Assembly: GCA_039000515.1 (NCBI GenBank)
Contig: JBCFYV010000935.1
Coordinates: 62,041,604-62,105,603, forward strand
DNA: 64,000 bases
Origin: Timema cristinae
Lineage: Eukaryota; Arthropoda; Insecta; Phasmatodea; Timematidae
Direction: 5' to 3'
The notes below the pieces were generated by a model that was not told the DNA's origin, did not search any database, and saw only the letters and a program-made list of their open reading frames with translations. The position numbers and the translations under genes are program-made. Positions 52,631-63,459 of the stretch are shown here, in pieces; the stretch's first letter is position 1, and each line of letters opens with the position of its first letter.

Positions 52631-53485
52631 TATTCTTGCCTGCATAACCTTAATATTCACCCTTCTCGTCGTGTTAAATCACTTACGGTCATATGTGTTA
52701 TGTTATTTCGCAACAAAGCTCACTAAACCCGCGTGCAGTTTCGAAATTATGAATCCCAATCTAAATCTTGTTAGGATTCGTATTCGATTCGAAAATCCTA
52801 ATCTTAATACTTGAAACATTATTATCTGAATTGATGGAATTTTACTCGAAGTTTGAATCTATAGGTCTAGAATTTTAATTATTTAATTAAAGAAATTTGT
52901 ATAGATACCTTACCTAACTTGACTATATAAACTTGTCAATCTCTTAATATTTAAACTCTAGTCATTATTTGGAAACAAGTTATTGACCTTATTTTTTTCA
53001 ATAGACTATGCTAACTATATCTAGCCTAATATTAAATTTGAGATGTCACTATAAAATCGCTATTTGAATAATTTTTGTTATGGAATCATTCACTTCAAAC
53101 CATTTTCACCCTATATAACAATCTCAGGTTAACCAAACTTCCAAAAAATCAGCGAGCGAGATAATGTTTTTTTTAATGGATCCGGGATGAGGGGGGTTAA
53201 TTTTGTAACACCATATTTATGTTAAATACATTCGTAGGATACTTTAATGTTGATAATTACTTGTCTCTGTGAAAGGGGGAAGGTATTACCACATATATTT
53301 GTACACGGACGCGTTCTCTGTGAATATCTTTAATTACTGTTGAGACTTAAGTTGGTTCCACAATCTAGGGCGTCAGTCTCGCAATTTACTAAATTGCCAT
53401 TAACCTCTGAAGTTGGTGATATGAATCGATGGTAATAAATCCAAGTTAACATTACATTTGGACATAAGCATTTGGTACGAAGAAT
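52631..53485. other. AT-rich spacer
   Basis: 52740-52870 carries GATTCGTATTCGATTCGAAA-type degenerate words similar to 21770-22385. No gene is seen. Confidence 0.4.
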
Positions 53486-53665
53486 GCCATTCGTTGGCCA
53501 CCAGTCGCTGCCATATACCTTCGTTGGCCACCCCTCGCTGGCTGAGCCCTTTGTTGGCCACCCCCGTGCTACCTTTGTTGCCACCCCTCGCTGCCACCTT
53601 CGTTGGCCACCACTCGCTGGCCGAGCCCTTCGTTGGCCACCACTCGCTGGCTGAGCCTTCTTGCC
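53486..53665. repeat. Minisatellite, unit near 30 bp, about 7 copies
   Basis: Units built from TTCGTTGGCCACC, CCTCGCTGGCTGAGCC/ACTCGCTGCCA, some shortened to 24 bp. Because many units are near 30 bp, open frames run through on both strands (for example 123 codons on minus). They are repeat-derived. Confidence 0.85.
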
Positions 53666-54846
53666 ACCCTCGCTTATTGATGCAGTGGAGACTTTTGACA
53701 CCTCATACAGAAAATGGTCAGGTTCACTTTCATTTTAATTAACTGGGTTAGGTTTATTTGAGCTAGAATAAGTTTTTAATAAAAAACCTTACTTTGACTA
53801 GACACTTTAATAACGCAATGTTCATTTTATCTTGCCTTTTTACTGATCAGCATATTATGAGTCATTCTTCTGGTGTGTCATCTCTTACTGCTCCTTGTGA
53901 CCGGGTCACAGAGAAAGTGGGGGGAGAGGGGGAGAGGATGACAAACCCGTATCCCGCTCTGAAGCGTGTGAGAGCCGGCTCCGGCTACCACGTCCCTACA
54001 CATGTGCAACTAAGCTAATCTAGGGTAAGGTACTAACTGCGGCCAGGTCGGAACATATGCACTTAGCATGTTTGAAGAAGATGACCGAAAGGTAGCAGTA
54101 AGCCCGTACCACCCCACTGAGAGTAAGTCCTTGGACAAAGTCAAGAATAAAAACCGTGCGTGTGTTAGCGTTAATATGGTCTGAGCATAGTTCGATTGGA
54201 TAATGCCAGGATATGTCAAGGACTACTAACAGAAACAAGATACACACTAGAACCTTTTCAAGTCTGAGGGACATCTAAAATAATTCTAATTACCCTTTCT
54301 ATGAGAATCGAGACAGCCGGTACATAATAAATTAATGGCCTCAAAATATGCTAACTGTAACACACTTTTTATATATCCTATATAAAACACATACGTGAAA
54401 AAACAAGAACAATTTAAACATAAGTTAATAAAATTTGAAAAAATCAACATAAACAAATGTGAGACAATCGGTTTTTGCACTTAAATGAGATTACGTTGAC
54501 GCAATAAGTAAAATACAAGACATTGATTGCATTAAAAATGTCGTATTTTACGTTTGGTTGGGACTTGAGCGTTACTTGACATTATTGGTAGAGACATTTG
54601 GACATTTTGAATTCAGAAAATGTTCCGCAGTGGCGGCTTACGGTGGAGGGTTTAAATGGTAGAGGTGGCGCCTATATAGTGTGTTGAGAGACGAAGATAT
54701 AAGAACGAATAGGGGGGAGGGGGTAGACAAATGTCGGGCCAACCTTAAAATGATTTTAACTAACTTCTTGATGATAAGAAATTTAAGTATGATTGATTTA
54801 TGAACATAACGGGTCTACAAAGGCTTGCATTCATTAATTTTTTTTT
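53666..54846. other. Spacer, unrecognised
   Basis: No shared repeats noticed. Frames of up to 84 codons show no domain. Confidence 0.45.
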
Positions 54847-55077
54847 AGCACCGCGTCTTACTCCCCATTCGGCTTATACACCTATGTACTAATTACCTAA
54901 TGTGCTATAGATGAGGAAGGATTAATTTAGAGGAATTGTACCCGTGAGAGTGGAAAACTATTTATGAAAAAACTTTCCTCAGTGCAACCGACTGGTATCG
55001 AACACCGATCTCCCTGTCATCAGATGTATATTCTATTGCGAGAGTAGCGCGTTAGACCGTGCGGCCACAGAAGCTCG
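54847..55077 (-). mobile_element. SINE2 copy, reverse, full length
   Basis: AGCACCGCGTCTTACTCCCC (tail), AGAGGAATTGTACCCGTGAG (body), GGTATCGAACACCGATCTCC (box B) and GCGCGTTAGACCGTGCGGCC (head). Confidence 0.9.
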
Positions 55078-55861
55078 TTTGATGATGTTTCTCGTGTTAA
55101 CGCCGTTAGAAGAAATAAATTTTAAGTATAAACGTTGATATTTGGGATATCTATATCTCGATTACAATAGTTCCATTTAATCATTTGAAATTATTTTACA
55201 AAAATAATAGTTGAAAATGTTCCGTCACACACATCTACATAATGGGTTGTTTAATAAAGATCGTTAAGTTTGGTTTGAAATGAGTGCAAACTCGAACTAA
55301 TTAATAATTGGCTTAGTTATCCAAATATTTCCTTCTGAAATACGAGTTAAATGTAATTTTTTTACCGTTGATTTAAATAGTAACTCTATGGGAAGTGTGG
55401 TGGGTTCGAACCACCCAGATCGTACTATTACTCGGGTGGGAAGTGAGGGGGTGCTCTCACGCGACTTTGTTCACCCCCTCCCTTCTTTCTGGAAGTCGAC
55501 CAAGAGGAACGTTTCCTCCGTTCATTCGATTGAATGTGTGTTATTTATTTATAATAAGTTTATAATATTTGTTATTGAGAATTAATTAAGTCGCTAAGTG
55601 TTGAGTGTTAATGGTTTGTAATCCTGGCGTCCAGCTGAACAATCTTAGAAATGAGAGAATCTATTCACGATACATTATTAGTGTTTTGTTTTCAACTCGA
55701 GCGTCTCCATGTAGGCGCTGTTAGTCATAGAGGTCACACGCTGCTAATTGGCCGTTGAAAAGTGTGTCTGCACTGGCTAAGGTTTCGCGCACTTTCGCTC
55801 GCCAACCCTAAACTAACCCAGATAATTTGCACAAGGACATGCATCGGCTTCCTCGGCCGCC
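55078..55861. other. Spacer with a possible SINE4-related fragment
   Basis: GTGGTGGGTTCGAACCACCC at 55398 and GGAAGTCGACCAAG at 55490 recall SINE4 box B and flank, but the order is not conserved enough to call. Confidence 0.3.
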
Positions 55862-56095
55862 ACCTACATTGGATATCATCTACGAGTTATTTTTGGGAAA
55901 CAGCGTTGCCATTCTCTTGTTTTCGTGTGGTCAATCTCCCCTCAAATACAAGAAAAGTTCACAACACTGGTTAGTAGAGGTTACCAGACGATTGAAAGCG
56001 AGGAGATTTGGAAACATTTGACAGGAGAGAGCGAAGATAGAGCTTTTCTCCTTAAGACCTGTAGTTCCCTCAGAGATGATATTGGGTGTAGCAGT
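55862..56095 (+). repeat. Dispersed repeat X, copy 2 (possible coding relic)
   Basis: It aligns with 35136-35421: TTGGATATCATCTACGAG, TTCTCTTGTTTTCGTGTGGT, CAATCTCCCCTCAAATACAA, GAAAGCGAGGAGATTTGG and GATGATATTGGGTGTAGCAG. The 96-codon frame at 55925-56215 covers the conserved peptide SEEIWKHLTGESEDRAF. Copies differ by small indels elsewhere. Confidence 0.55.
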
Positions 56096-56127
56096 GCTTG
56101 CTGGACGTTCGGGTTGAAAAGGTCAAG

Positions 56128-56172
56128 GGGGGGGGGACCGACCCGACCGACCCGACCCGACCCGACCCCAAG
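56128..56172. repeat. (CCCGA)n microsatellite
   Basis: An imperfect pentanucleotide run after a G-homopolymer. Confidence 0.85.
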
Positions 56173-56224
56173 ATCGCAACTACTTTTAATCAAAACTTGT
56201 GGCAGTATGTTCTAATACGTTGCA

Positions 56225-56447
56225 CAGGGTGATTGTGAAATGAAATGGAGGACCTACAGTTTAACGTGGGATCCGAACCACGGTGGAGGACTGGTATTCC
56301 ACACATTCGCAAGTATGATTAATATACGTCTTGTCAGAGGTGAAGGAAGGGTTTGGTAATCAGATAAATCTGTGCCGGGATTGAGGATTGAAACCCGGAC
56401 CTCCAGCACAGAAGTCCGACACCCTACCACTAGACCGCCAGGTCACC
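56225..56447 (-). mobile_element. SINE1 copy, reverse, 3' tail missing
   Basis: The minus-strand head GGTGACCTGGCGGTCTAGTG and body are complete back to CAATCACCCTG. The tail segment with ACCCGAACGGG is absent. It abuts LINE fragment B at 56447, so the two may have been joined by insertion or deletion. Confidence 0.9.
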
Positions 56448-56760
56448 TTCTTTAGGCATGTTGAGAGGATTGAGTGTGGATCGAGTGAAAAAACAAATAT
56501 ATGAAGGTAGTGTGTGGATCAAAAGGAAGGGATAGGCCATGTAAGAGGTGGCTAAATATTTTAGATGAATGTGTGAAAAAGATACACACTAAGAGTTTTA
56601 ATAATAAAAGAGCATGTATTACTTGGTGTATGGATGTTGTTGAAGCGAAGGGCGTATTCAAGGATAGGGAAGTGTGGAGAAGTTAGCGAGAATGGATTAA
56701 GTACGGATTTGTGTTTTATGAGCTGTATGCACAGTTTCTTGCGTGTTTAGGTATCTATGT
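56447..56760 (+). pseudogene. LINE fragment B, best coding remnant
   Basis: Reads HVERIECGS..., then in one frame MKVVCGSKGRDRPCKRWLN, ILDECVKKIHTKSFNNKRAC, ITWCMDVVEAKGVFKDREVW, RS and a stop near 56686. GHVER followed by GRxRPxxRW is the usual C-terminal segment of non-LTR retrotransposon polyproteins. The upstream reverse transcriptase is absent, so it is a dead 3' remnant. Related to 40790-41180. Confidence 0.7.
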
Positions 56761-57034
56761 ATGTATGCAAAATAACAAAGCTACCTTATAAATTCCCCGT
56801 GAAGAACAGTACTCTAGATAGTATTCAATAATGTATTATAGTCATAGATAAATAACCCTAGTTAACCTGGCTTAAGATTGTCACTCTTGCAATAGATGCC
56901 AACATTTTAGCAATTTAGGCCCTAAATAAGTCAATCGAATCATTAAGACGTTTAAATTAAAATCACTTGAGATGAACTATTAAACGCAAAACGTTTTATG
57001 TGATCGACATATTAAACCAGATAACCCGATCTAA
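56761..57034. other. AT-rich spacer
   Basis: Nothing recognised. Confidence 0.5.
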
Positions 57035-57135
57035 AACCATATGTACTCGTTTGGGTCCAAAGAATGTCCCTGCCAAATTTTGTTGAAATTGATCCACGCA
57101 TTTTACAGTAATCGTTGAAGAAAGAACCGGATGAA
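57035..57135. mobile_element. Probable LINE 3'-UTR relic
   Basis: CCAAAGAATGTCCCTGCCAA followed by ATTTTGTTGAAATTGATCCA resembles a word common in decayed arthropod LINE 3' UTRs, possibly RTE-type. Assignment is from memory of the motif style. Confidence 0.35.
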
Positions 57136-57611
57136 ATGCCAATTGGTTTAGTTGCTACGTTCGGCCAATATTAATGACTACTTTTGCCATATTTATAATT
57201 GGGAATCGCGCACGTGTTATTTACGTAACAAATCAAGTATCTACAATGTGAGTAAAATACCCATAATTCCATGATTATATCACTACCCAAATTTTATTGC
57301 GAGGGACGAATTGAACGTGCGCTTATAAAGGTTTGGCACAGACGTTTCTATGGTAATTTTAAATTTAAACTTTTTCGCCTGTTTTCAAACACTTATGAAG
57401 GTTTACCGTGTATCGTGTGCATGTATTATATATAGTTTGAACACGTGTCCCGATAGAATAGTGCTCCCTCCACATATAGGTCACCTGCTCTAACAAGGAA
57501 ATAGAAGCCGTGAACCGCCTTTTCTCACCGTCTCGTCCCATTTGCTTGGTCTTTTAGTTTAGTTGCATTGTTTGAAACTTTCTCGGACTACTTCTTTACA
57601 GCGGCGAGGTA
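57136..57611. other. Spacer, unrecognised
   Basis: No shared repeat or coding signal noticed. Confidence 0.45.
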
Positions 57612-57672
57612 CAGTCACATTTTCATACAAAGGGCCTTTTACATGAAAACTTTTTACTTTATGATTAGTGTT

Positions 57673-57961
57673 ATTATTATTAGCACCGCGTCTTAACTAC
57701 CCGTTCGGGTTATACGCACTTACGCTAATGTGTAATAGTAGGGTGATTGTGAGATGAAATGGAGGACCTACAGTTTAACGTGGAATCCGAACCACGGCGA
57801 AGGCCTGGCATTCCCCACATTCACAAGTTGTGATTAATACACGTCTTGTCAGAAGTGAAGGAAGGGTTTGGTAATCGGATAAATCTGTGCCGGGACCGAG
57901 GATTGAACCCCGGACCCCAGCACAGAAGTCCGACACCTTACCACTAGACCGCCAGGTCACC
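57673..57961 (-). mobile_element. SINE1 copy, reverse, full length, nested
   Basis: Tail AGCACCGCGTCTTAACTACC to head complement CTAGACCGCCAGGTCACC. ATTAGTGTT at 57664-57672 recurs at 57966-57974. Confidence 0.95.
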
Positions 57962-58005
57962 AATTATTAGTGTTAATTGTTAATATATCATAAGTGGAAG
58001 CTGTA

Positions 58006-58283
58006 TAATAATAATATTAATAATAAAAATAATAATAATATTTAGCACCGCGTCTTATTACCCGTTCCGGTTATACGCTTTAAGTACTAATTACGCTAAT
58101 GGATTAGGAATTGGGAAGGTTTAATTAGAGGAAGTGAACCCGCATTTGCGTGGAGGGAGAGTGGAAAACCATTTAGGAAAAACCACCCCCGTTCACCCGA
58201 CCGATATTCGAACCTCGATCTCCCCGTCCTCAGCAGTCGAGCTCAACACAAGCGTGTTAGCCAACTACGCCACCGAGGCGGGT
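58006..58283 (-). mobile_element. SINE2 copy, reverse, full length, nested, 11-bp duplication
   Basis: An (AAT)n tail (58006-58048), then AGCACCGCGTCTTATTACCC, body GAACCCGCATTTGCGTGGAG, box B GATATTCGAACCTCGATCTC and head complement GCCACCGAGGCGGG. TGGAAGCTGTA at 57995-58005 recurs exactly at 58284-58294. Confidence 0.95.
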
Positions 58284-58380
58284 TGGAAGCTGTAGATCTC
58301 ATGGTTTGACGTATGGATACGTGAAAATAGCTCCAGTAACTCTTTTGTCAGATAAGGTTCTTAGTATGCAAATTAGAATG

Positions 58381-59218
58381 TACGTAGGCCTTGGTTAGAT
58401 ATGTATACCCTATCCCCCAAATTAAACATTAGTCGAGTGGTCGAAGGAGGCCAACACGTCACGTGGGCCTTTGAACCAGAGTGCTACCTAGCGCCTATAA
58501 TCTAAATTAATTTCATTTATTTGGTCAAACTTAGGGTCCATTATCTTAAAACACCTGTAGGTAAGGTTAGGTTCAAGTCCAACATCTCGATAATGACTGG
58601 GGCCTAACTGTATTACAGTTGATTGACGCTAGGGTCGTGTTGCTGTCCTAGGTTAAGTTGGTCGCGTTCCTCGACCCGTGCGGCCTTGTCCTGCACCTGG
58701 CAGGTGTTCGGTGCAACGTGCCAGCGTAGGATCACGTGGCTTAATGTCCCATGGACTGACACAGGCCGTGCACAACTCCGGTACTTCCTTCTGGTGAACC
58801 TCTTTGAGATTTGTCGCGTGCGCAAGGAAATTTTTAACTTCAAAAATGAAATATTTGAGTGTCATCATTATTAATTATAATTAATACACTTTTTACTAAA
58901 AGATTTTACAATTTTCTATCCAAGCGATGTTTTGGAAGATATGTGAAAATACCTTTCCCTGCAAAATCGGTAGGTTCTTTCGCGTGTGCTCATAGAAATC
59001 CATTGTGGAAGACAACGGGGAACCAGCACAGTTCCTGGACTCCCCTAGTACATGGTATCCCTAGGGACCAGATGGTGCAAGTAACACCAGCCGAAGAGCT
59101 GAATGCATGCCTAGCTCCGGGTTGGTGACTTAAGAATAAATTAATTCTAATAATATAATAAAATGTTAATGTCGACCGAAAATAAATTATCCACTCGCAA
59201 AATTATTTTTCAAGTAAT
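58381..59218. other. Spacer with GC-richer patch
   Basis: 58620-58800 is GC-rich. Overlapping frames on both strands (up to 89 codons) show no domain. CGTCACGTGGG at 58458 is an isolated E-box-like word. Confidence 0.35.
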
Positions 59219-59320
59219 GACACCATCCGGGAAAATCTGGGAAAACTAGAACTAGCCAGGAATTTGAAGTGGCCGGGAAAAAACGGGAAATAGTCGGGAA
59301 TTTGGTAAATTACAATGTGA
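59219..59320. mobile_element. Diverged GVGmini-like words
   Basis: ATCCGGGAAAATCTGGGAAA, CCAGGAATTTGAAGTGGCCG and GGAAATAGTCGGGAATTTGG resemble the interior of the GVGmini family. No termini are recognisable. Confidence 0.4.
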
Positions 59321-59673
59321 TTAAAATGTCTTTTTTTTTAGCTATAATATATTTTATAATTCCTAGTAGACCATGTTAATACAAATAAAAATAATTGTTT
59401 GCTTAAATTTTTAGGGTGTGAGATACTTTTGAGTCGGTGAATTTTAGGAAATGATCAGGGGAAAAGTCAGTAATTTCACTGTTAAAGTTGAGTAGACACC
59501 ATGGATGAACATCTATTCTAGGGCACTATTATCAGTGAATGTCGTGTGCATGAAAATCTTCTGTGCCACAGGTTTACCACCTTCTATTGGCCTGTATAAT
59601 ACGGTAACATTAGTATAAAGTGGTTTACGTTTAAATACCAAATAGGTGATTAGTTCTCTTCCAGGAAGGACGT
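59321..59673. other. AT-rich spacer
   Basis: Nothing recognised. Confidence 0.45.
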
Positions 59674-59685
59674 CGGTGTTAATTA

Positions 59686-59873
59686 TTATTAGCACCGCGT
59701 CTTACTACCCATTCGGGTTATACGCACTTACGCTAATGTGTAATGGTAGGGTGATTGTGAGATGAAATGAAGGACCTACAGTTTAACGTGGAATCCGAAC
59801 CACGGTGGTGACCTGGCATTCCCCACATTCACAAGATGTCTTGTCAGAGGTGAAGGAAGGGTTTGGTAATCAG
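59686..59873 (-). mobile_element. SINE1 copy, reverse, 5'-truncated, 12-bp duplication
   Basis: It runs from the tail complement AGCACCGCGTCTTACTACCC to GAAGGGTTTGGTAATCAG, where it is truncated. CGGTGTTAATTA at 59674-59685 recurs exactly at 59874-59885. Confidence 0.95.
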
Positions 59874-59962
59874 CGGTGTTAATTAATTCGCTCTCAAAAT
59901 GTAACACATTCGACAACGAAAGGGTTAACTTGACGGATGCATTTGCGGAGGATTATTTTTTT

Positions 59963-60188
59963 TGGCATCGCGTCTTACTACCCGTTCGAGTTATACGCCG
60001 ATGTACTAATTACACTGTGTTGATTAGGAAGGTTTAGTTTAGAGGAAATACACCCGCCTTTGCGTGGGGGAGTGGAAACCCATTTAGAGGAAACCACCCG
60101 GCCGGGATCGAACCCCGATCTCCCCGTATTCGTCATTCTAGTCCAACACGAGATTAGCGCGTTAGATCCACGTGGACACAGAAGTGAC
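59963..60188 (-). mobile_element. SINE2 copy, reverse
   Basis: GGCATCGCGTCTTACTACCC (tail), AGAGGAAATACACCCGCCTT (body), CCGGGATCGAACCCCGATCT (box B) and GCGCGTTAGATCCACGTGGA (head). Confidence 0.88.
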
Positions 60189-60202
60189 TGGTAAAAGAAA
60201 AG

Positions 60203-60350
60203 CGCTGGTGATAGGGTGGATGAGGTTCGAATCCGTACCGGGTTAACTGAGGATGGCTTATTTTAAATTGCTTCCCGCTCTCCCTCCCTGCAAATTCGGG
60301 GGTACACTTTATCAAAAAATGCTACCGATTTACTCTCTACTCATCATAGT
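60203..60350 (+). mobile_element. SINE2 fragment, forward
   Basis: GATGAGGTTCGAATCCGTAC (box B) with body words CTGAGGATGGCTTATTTTAA and AATTCGGGGGTACAC. The tail is lost. It lies beside the reverse copy just upstream. Confidence 0.6.
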
Positions 60351-60604
60351 AATCAATTGCTAAGCTGCAGAGCGAAATAAAAATCATTGATGTTTTACTT
60401 AAACTAATCTCGGTTGAGATCTCTTGTGTAAAAGAATCTTTCTAAATCTCACGGTACTTTTTTTTTTTGGTTTCAAATAATTATTCCTGTACCGTTTTGT
60501 ATAAGTTTTTATGCAACATTCCTTGAGTAATTAATTGATCAAAGTTATTGTAGTTTGGTACGGTTACAGCCTCATCAAAACTATTCATATTGATAAATGA
60601 TCGT

Positions 60605-60685
60605 GGACAAGGGAACCGAACCAGAGACCTTTATCTTAGTACGACAATGCCTCTTCCACTTAGCTATCCAGGAGTCGTCCCGGCC
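60605..60685 (-). other. tRNA-like sequence, decayed
   Basis: On the minus strand CTGGATAGCTAAGTGGAAGA has a box A. TTGTC GTACTAA GATAA can form an anticodon stem with a 7-base loop holding T33. CTGGTTCGGTTCCC is box B. The T stem does not pair well and no CCA-like end is seen, so it is more likely a tRNA pseudogene or SINE head than a working gene. Confidence 0.4.
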
Positions 60686-61530
60686 CATAGGTCATTCCTT
60701 GAGTAGCTTGTTTGTACAAGTTTGTAAATATTAACATGTCCACAAAATGAGACGAGCTCGTCTTGTGTCACGTGGTACTGTTGCTTGTTGATTCATAGAA
60801 TGTCAGGTTACACCGCCACCCGACTGCAACGTGGGGTGCATTATGTAACACGTGTTGAAGATGGTTGGGGTGGGGGAGGGGGGGAGCACGTGGTACCGCG
60901 ACGAACGCTTTCCCCGTGCTGTAGGGAAAGTGGGTGTTAGGTGAAATCTTCCTCGGCCTTTCACACGATCGCCCTACCACCCAGATCTCTCTCTCTCCGC
61001 CTGCCTCTAGTGGAGGGGATAGGGTTCGTGTCTTGCCGTCTAGCCGGGACTCGAACCAGTCTCTCGGGATGTTTGATCAGCGGCTTAATTCTCGGCTCGC
61101 TCAACATCTATATCCGTAACAAACCATATCGCCTGCGGATAACAATACTACATCCACATCAGAAGCACTCTGCTGGTAAACTCGCTTTGGATGATCGTGA
61201 TCTGTTCAGGGCTTTATGGTGTAATATTATTGTATTGGCATTATTATTACGTCTCGTTGGCCATATATCTTATATATTTTGTTATGTTGTCTCATACTTT
61301 ATCGTTGTATACTTTCTGAAAATACGCCAAACGCTAAATAAATATGTTTATACCCTGATTTTGGTACGAGGACCGTTCTATAAGTCCTTATTTCGTACCA
61401 GGATCCTATTGTATTGGTTGTATATTGGTAGGATAAAAGGCCTTATCATTGGAAGATTATTACATCTACATAATTGCACAGGCCTCGCTTAAAACGTTAG
61501 GTAAAATTTTGTTTACCAATAAATTGATAA
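60686..61530. other. Spacer including the longest open frame
   Basis: The frame at 60941-61492 (183 codons, plus) begins in a CpG-rich patch and ends in AT-rich DNA. Its product would be hydrophobic in the second half, but no domain, splice pattern or repeat homology supports it, so it is not called a gene. Confidence 0.35.
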
Positions 61531-61970
61531 TCCGCTCTGGTGGGCGAATGGTCAAAGGCAGGTATTTTAATCCTTTTTTCAAGTCACGGCACACTTTAAC
61601 AAGTCGTTAAAATACTCGAGAACACCATCAGTCTTTCAACGAGAGGTTTTATCGTTAAAAAAATAACAATTAGGTATTAACATTGTGCTTAGTAGCTAAC
61701 ATTCTAATAATTTGTTAATTTTTAAATGTTGATCATGGTTTAAAAATAAAGATTTCTTTTCCTACGATTTTTTCTCGCTTCTTTTTGAACCTAACTCAAA
61801 TTCCCGCGGCACACCGGTTGAAAAAGGCTGGTAAGACATCACTCTCTAAATAGACTGGACTAATTGTGTCGGGAGAACGGTGGTCGAATTCCGGTCTGGT
61901 GTATTGGAGGTGGTGTTTCCCACTCCTCCACCCTCCCGCATCCATACTCTACGCAAGCTGTCTAAACGAC
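61531..61970 (+). mobile_element. SINE2 copy split by a hAT-like MITE
   Basis: The head CCGCTCTGGTGGGCGAATGG followed by TCAAAGGCA resumes after 61830 with AGACATCACTCTCTAAATAG, GGTCGAATTCCGGTCTGG and body words. The tail is missing. Confidence 0.6.
61569..61830. mobile_element. hAT-like MITE
   Basis: The right end, complemented, reads CAGCCTTTTTCAACCGGTGT followed by GCCGCGGG. The left end AATCCTTTTTTCAAGTCACG followed by GCACAC is its diverged mirror. This terminal style is common in hAT elements. No coding sequence. Confidence 0.6.
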
Positions 61971-62036
61971 ACACACAAAGTTTTTAAAAAGTAAAGGGGA
62001 AAATACGCCAGGCAGCGCGACAAAGAAAGTGAAACT

Positions 62037-62129
62037 AAGGTTACAGCGTGTGCCGCCACGACACTACCTACAGTCCATCCGTCACTGGAACTAAGGTTAC
62101 ACACTACCTACAGTCCATCCGTCACTGGA
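62037..62129. repeat. Direct duplication near 40-55 bp
   Basis: AACTAAGGTTACA...CACTACCTACAGTCCATCCG followed by TCACTGGAA occurs twice. The first copy has an extra GCGTGTGCCGCCACGA. Confidence 0.85.
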
Positions 62130-62574
62130 ATGATGGTAATTGACAGAACATTATCACAAACAATGATTGAGTCACTAATATGGAACTTGTTCTTATTTTC
62201 TAATAAAACCATTATGTCTTTAATTTCGTGGTTGTGGTAACCAGATATAATATAGTACATGAAATTATTCCATGTGTTATAGATTGAACAATTATTTATT
62301 TGATAATTATCTTAATGGAGCCATACAGTGTGGATACATTTTAATATTTAGTGGATATAACGCAGATAATTCTAGTGGATACAAATCAGAACTTTCATTT
62401 GTACTGTTTCTTTGAGAAAATTCTCATTGGAGACCACTCAGTCCCCTCTAAATAATTAATTTAAAAAAGTATTATATTAACACTTTTACCTTATTACTGA
62501 CCACCAAAAGATTGAGTTTTTTTTAAACTTAGAGAAAGGCTAAACAAAGTTAGTTTTAAGAAAAAAAGTTTTAT
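62130..62574. other. AT-rich spacer
   Basis: Nothing recognised. Confidence 0.5.
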
Positions 62575-62622
62575 TTTGCGTATTACCCGAACGGATAGTA
62601 AGACGCGGTGATGATGATAATA
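62575..62622 (+). mobile_element. Orphan SINE1/SINE2 tail
   Basis: GCGTATTACCCGAACGGATA followed by GTAAGACGCGGTGATGATGA is only the shared 3' tail plus a GAT/AAT run. The hairpin arm is changed (CGGAT). It could be an extremely truncated SINE or the 3' end of the partner LINE. Confidence 0.75.
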
Positions 62623-62831
62623 ATTTTTTAAACACATGCGTACGAACACAGCTGAACACGTTTGTGTGACGTCATCAACCATCTTAATTTATTAAGAGAA
62701 CGCAGCTTTTTAGAAGTTTTTGTTTGTAGAGCATTTTTAAGTGTACTTCAGACGTTGCTTCCATAAAAGAAAGAAACCCATCCAAATGGTTATTTACATA
62801 AGTTCCTATTTCGATAAGCTAAAAACAAAAC

Positions 62832-63000
62832 TGCTTGTTGGAAAAGTTTTGACTGCCAAAAGTGACAGATTGGATAGTCTATTTGTGTCTGCACCACCCT
62901 GTATTTTAATGTGATCTTTCAGATAAAATGGCTTGGTGAATGAATACACGAAAGTAGTTTGGTAACTTTTGGCAGCTGTCAGTTGCCAACACTCCAATGG
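62832..63000 (+). mobile_element. TMITE-related copy
   Basis: GACTGCCAAAAGTGACAGAT, AAAATGGCTTGGTGAATGAA and TACACGAAAGTAGTTTGGTA followed by ACTTTTGGCAGCTGTCAG match the subfamily at 645-815 and 10790-11020. Confidence 0.6.
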
Positions 63001-63289
63001 CGAATGGACTTTACACACCACATTTCAAACTTTCTAGTCCATTATTTTAAAAGACATTGCGTTGATTACCCAATTTATTACTCGCTCTGTTTACTCTAGG
63101 TGAGTGAAGACAAATAACTTTCGTTCTAATCTACCTTATTAGTTTCTCTAGATTTACAATAATTCCTTCCAAACCATAATTTGTTACAGTAAAGATCTGT
63201 CGCGTCACATTCTTCAGAACTGGTTTTTGAAGTGGAATTAATTTGTTATTAAATCTTTACCGACTCTCGCCGTTCATTAATATTGTGAC
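63001..63289. other. Spacer, unrecognised
   Basis: Nothing recognised. Confidence 0.45.
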
Positions 63290-63400
63290 ACGTACGTGGA
63301 GGCTGGGGTTTAACTCCCGGCTGGATGTACTGTAGGTGGCTATTCCTCCCTCGCCATTGCAAGCTATACTTTGACTCATTAGTGTAAATATGCGGGTGGG
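63290..63400 (+). mobile_element. SINE2 fragment
   Basis: GAGGCTGGGGTTTAACTCCC followed by GGCTGGATGTACTGTAGGTG is box B and early body. CATTAGTGTAAATATGCGGG is a worn tail. Confidence 0.55.
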
Positions 63401-63459
63401 GAAAATATGTTATCTATCACTCGTAATCAATAAAAATAGCGATCATTACAGATTGATTA

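Larger units (their letters stand above)
57612..58380 (+). mobile_element. TMITE copy carrying two SINE insertions
   Basis: TA precedes CAGTCACATTTTCATACAAA and TA follows the right end TATGCAAATTAGAATG. Removing the SINE1 (57673-57961) and SINE2 (58006-58283) leaves GATTAGTGTT, TAATATATCATAAGTGGAAG, CTGTAGATCTCATGGTTTGA, CGTATGGATACGTGAAAATA and CTCCAGTAACTC in family order. Confidence 0.85.

Noticed and set aside
53330..53742. Open frames of 123 and 94 codons across the 30-bp minisatellite
   Set aside because: Both strands are open because the repeat lacks stops. No conserved protein is implied.
60941..61492. 183-codon open frame on the plus strand, the longest in the window
   Set aside because: It crosses from CpG-rich to AT-rich DNA and shows no domain or repeat homology. 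A frame of this length can occur by chance in 64 kb.
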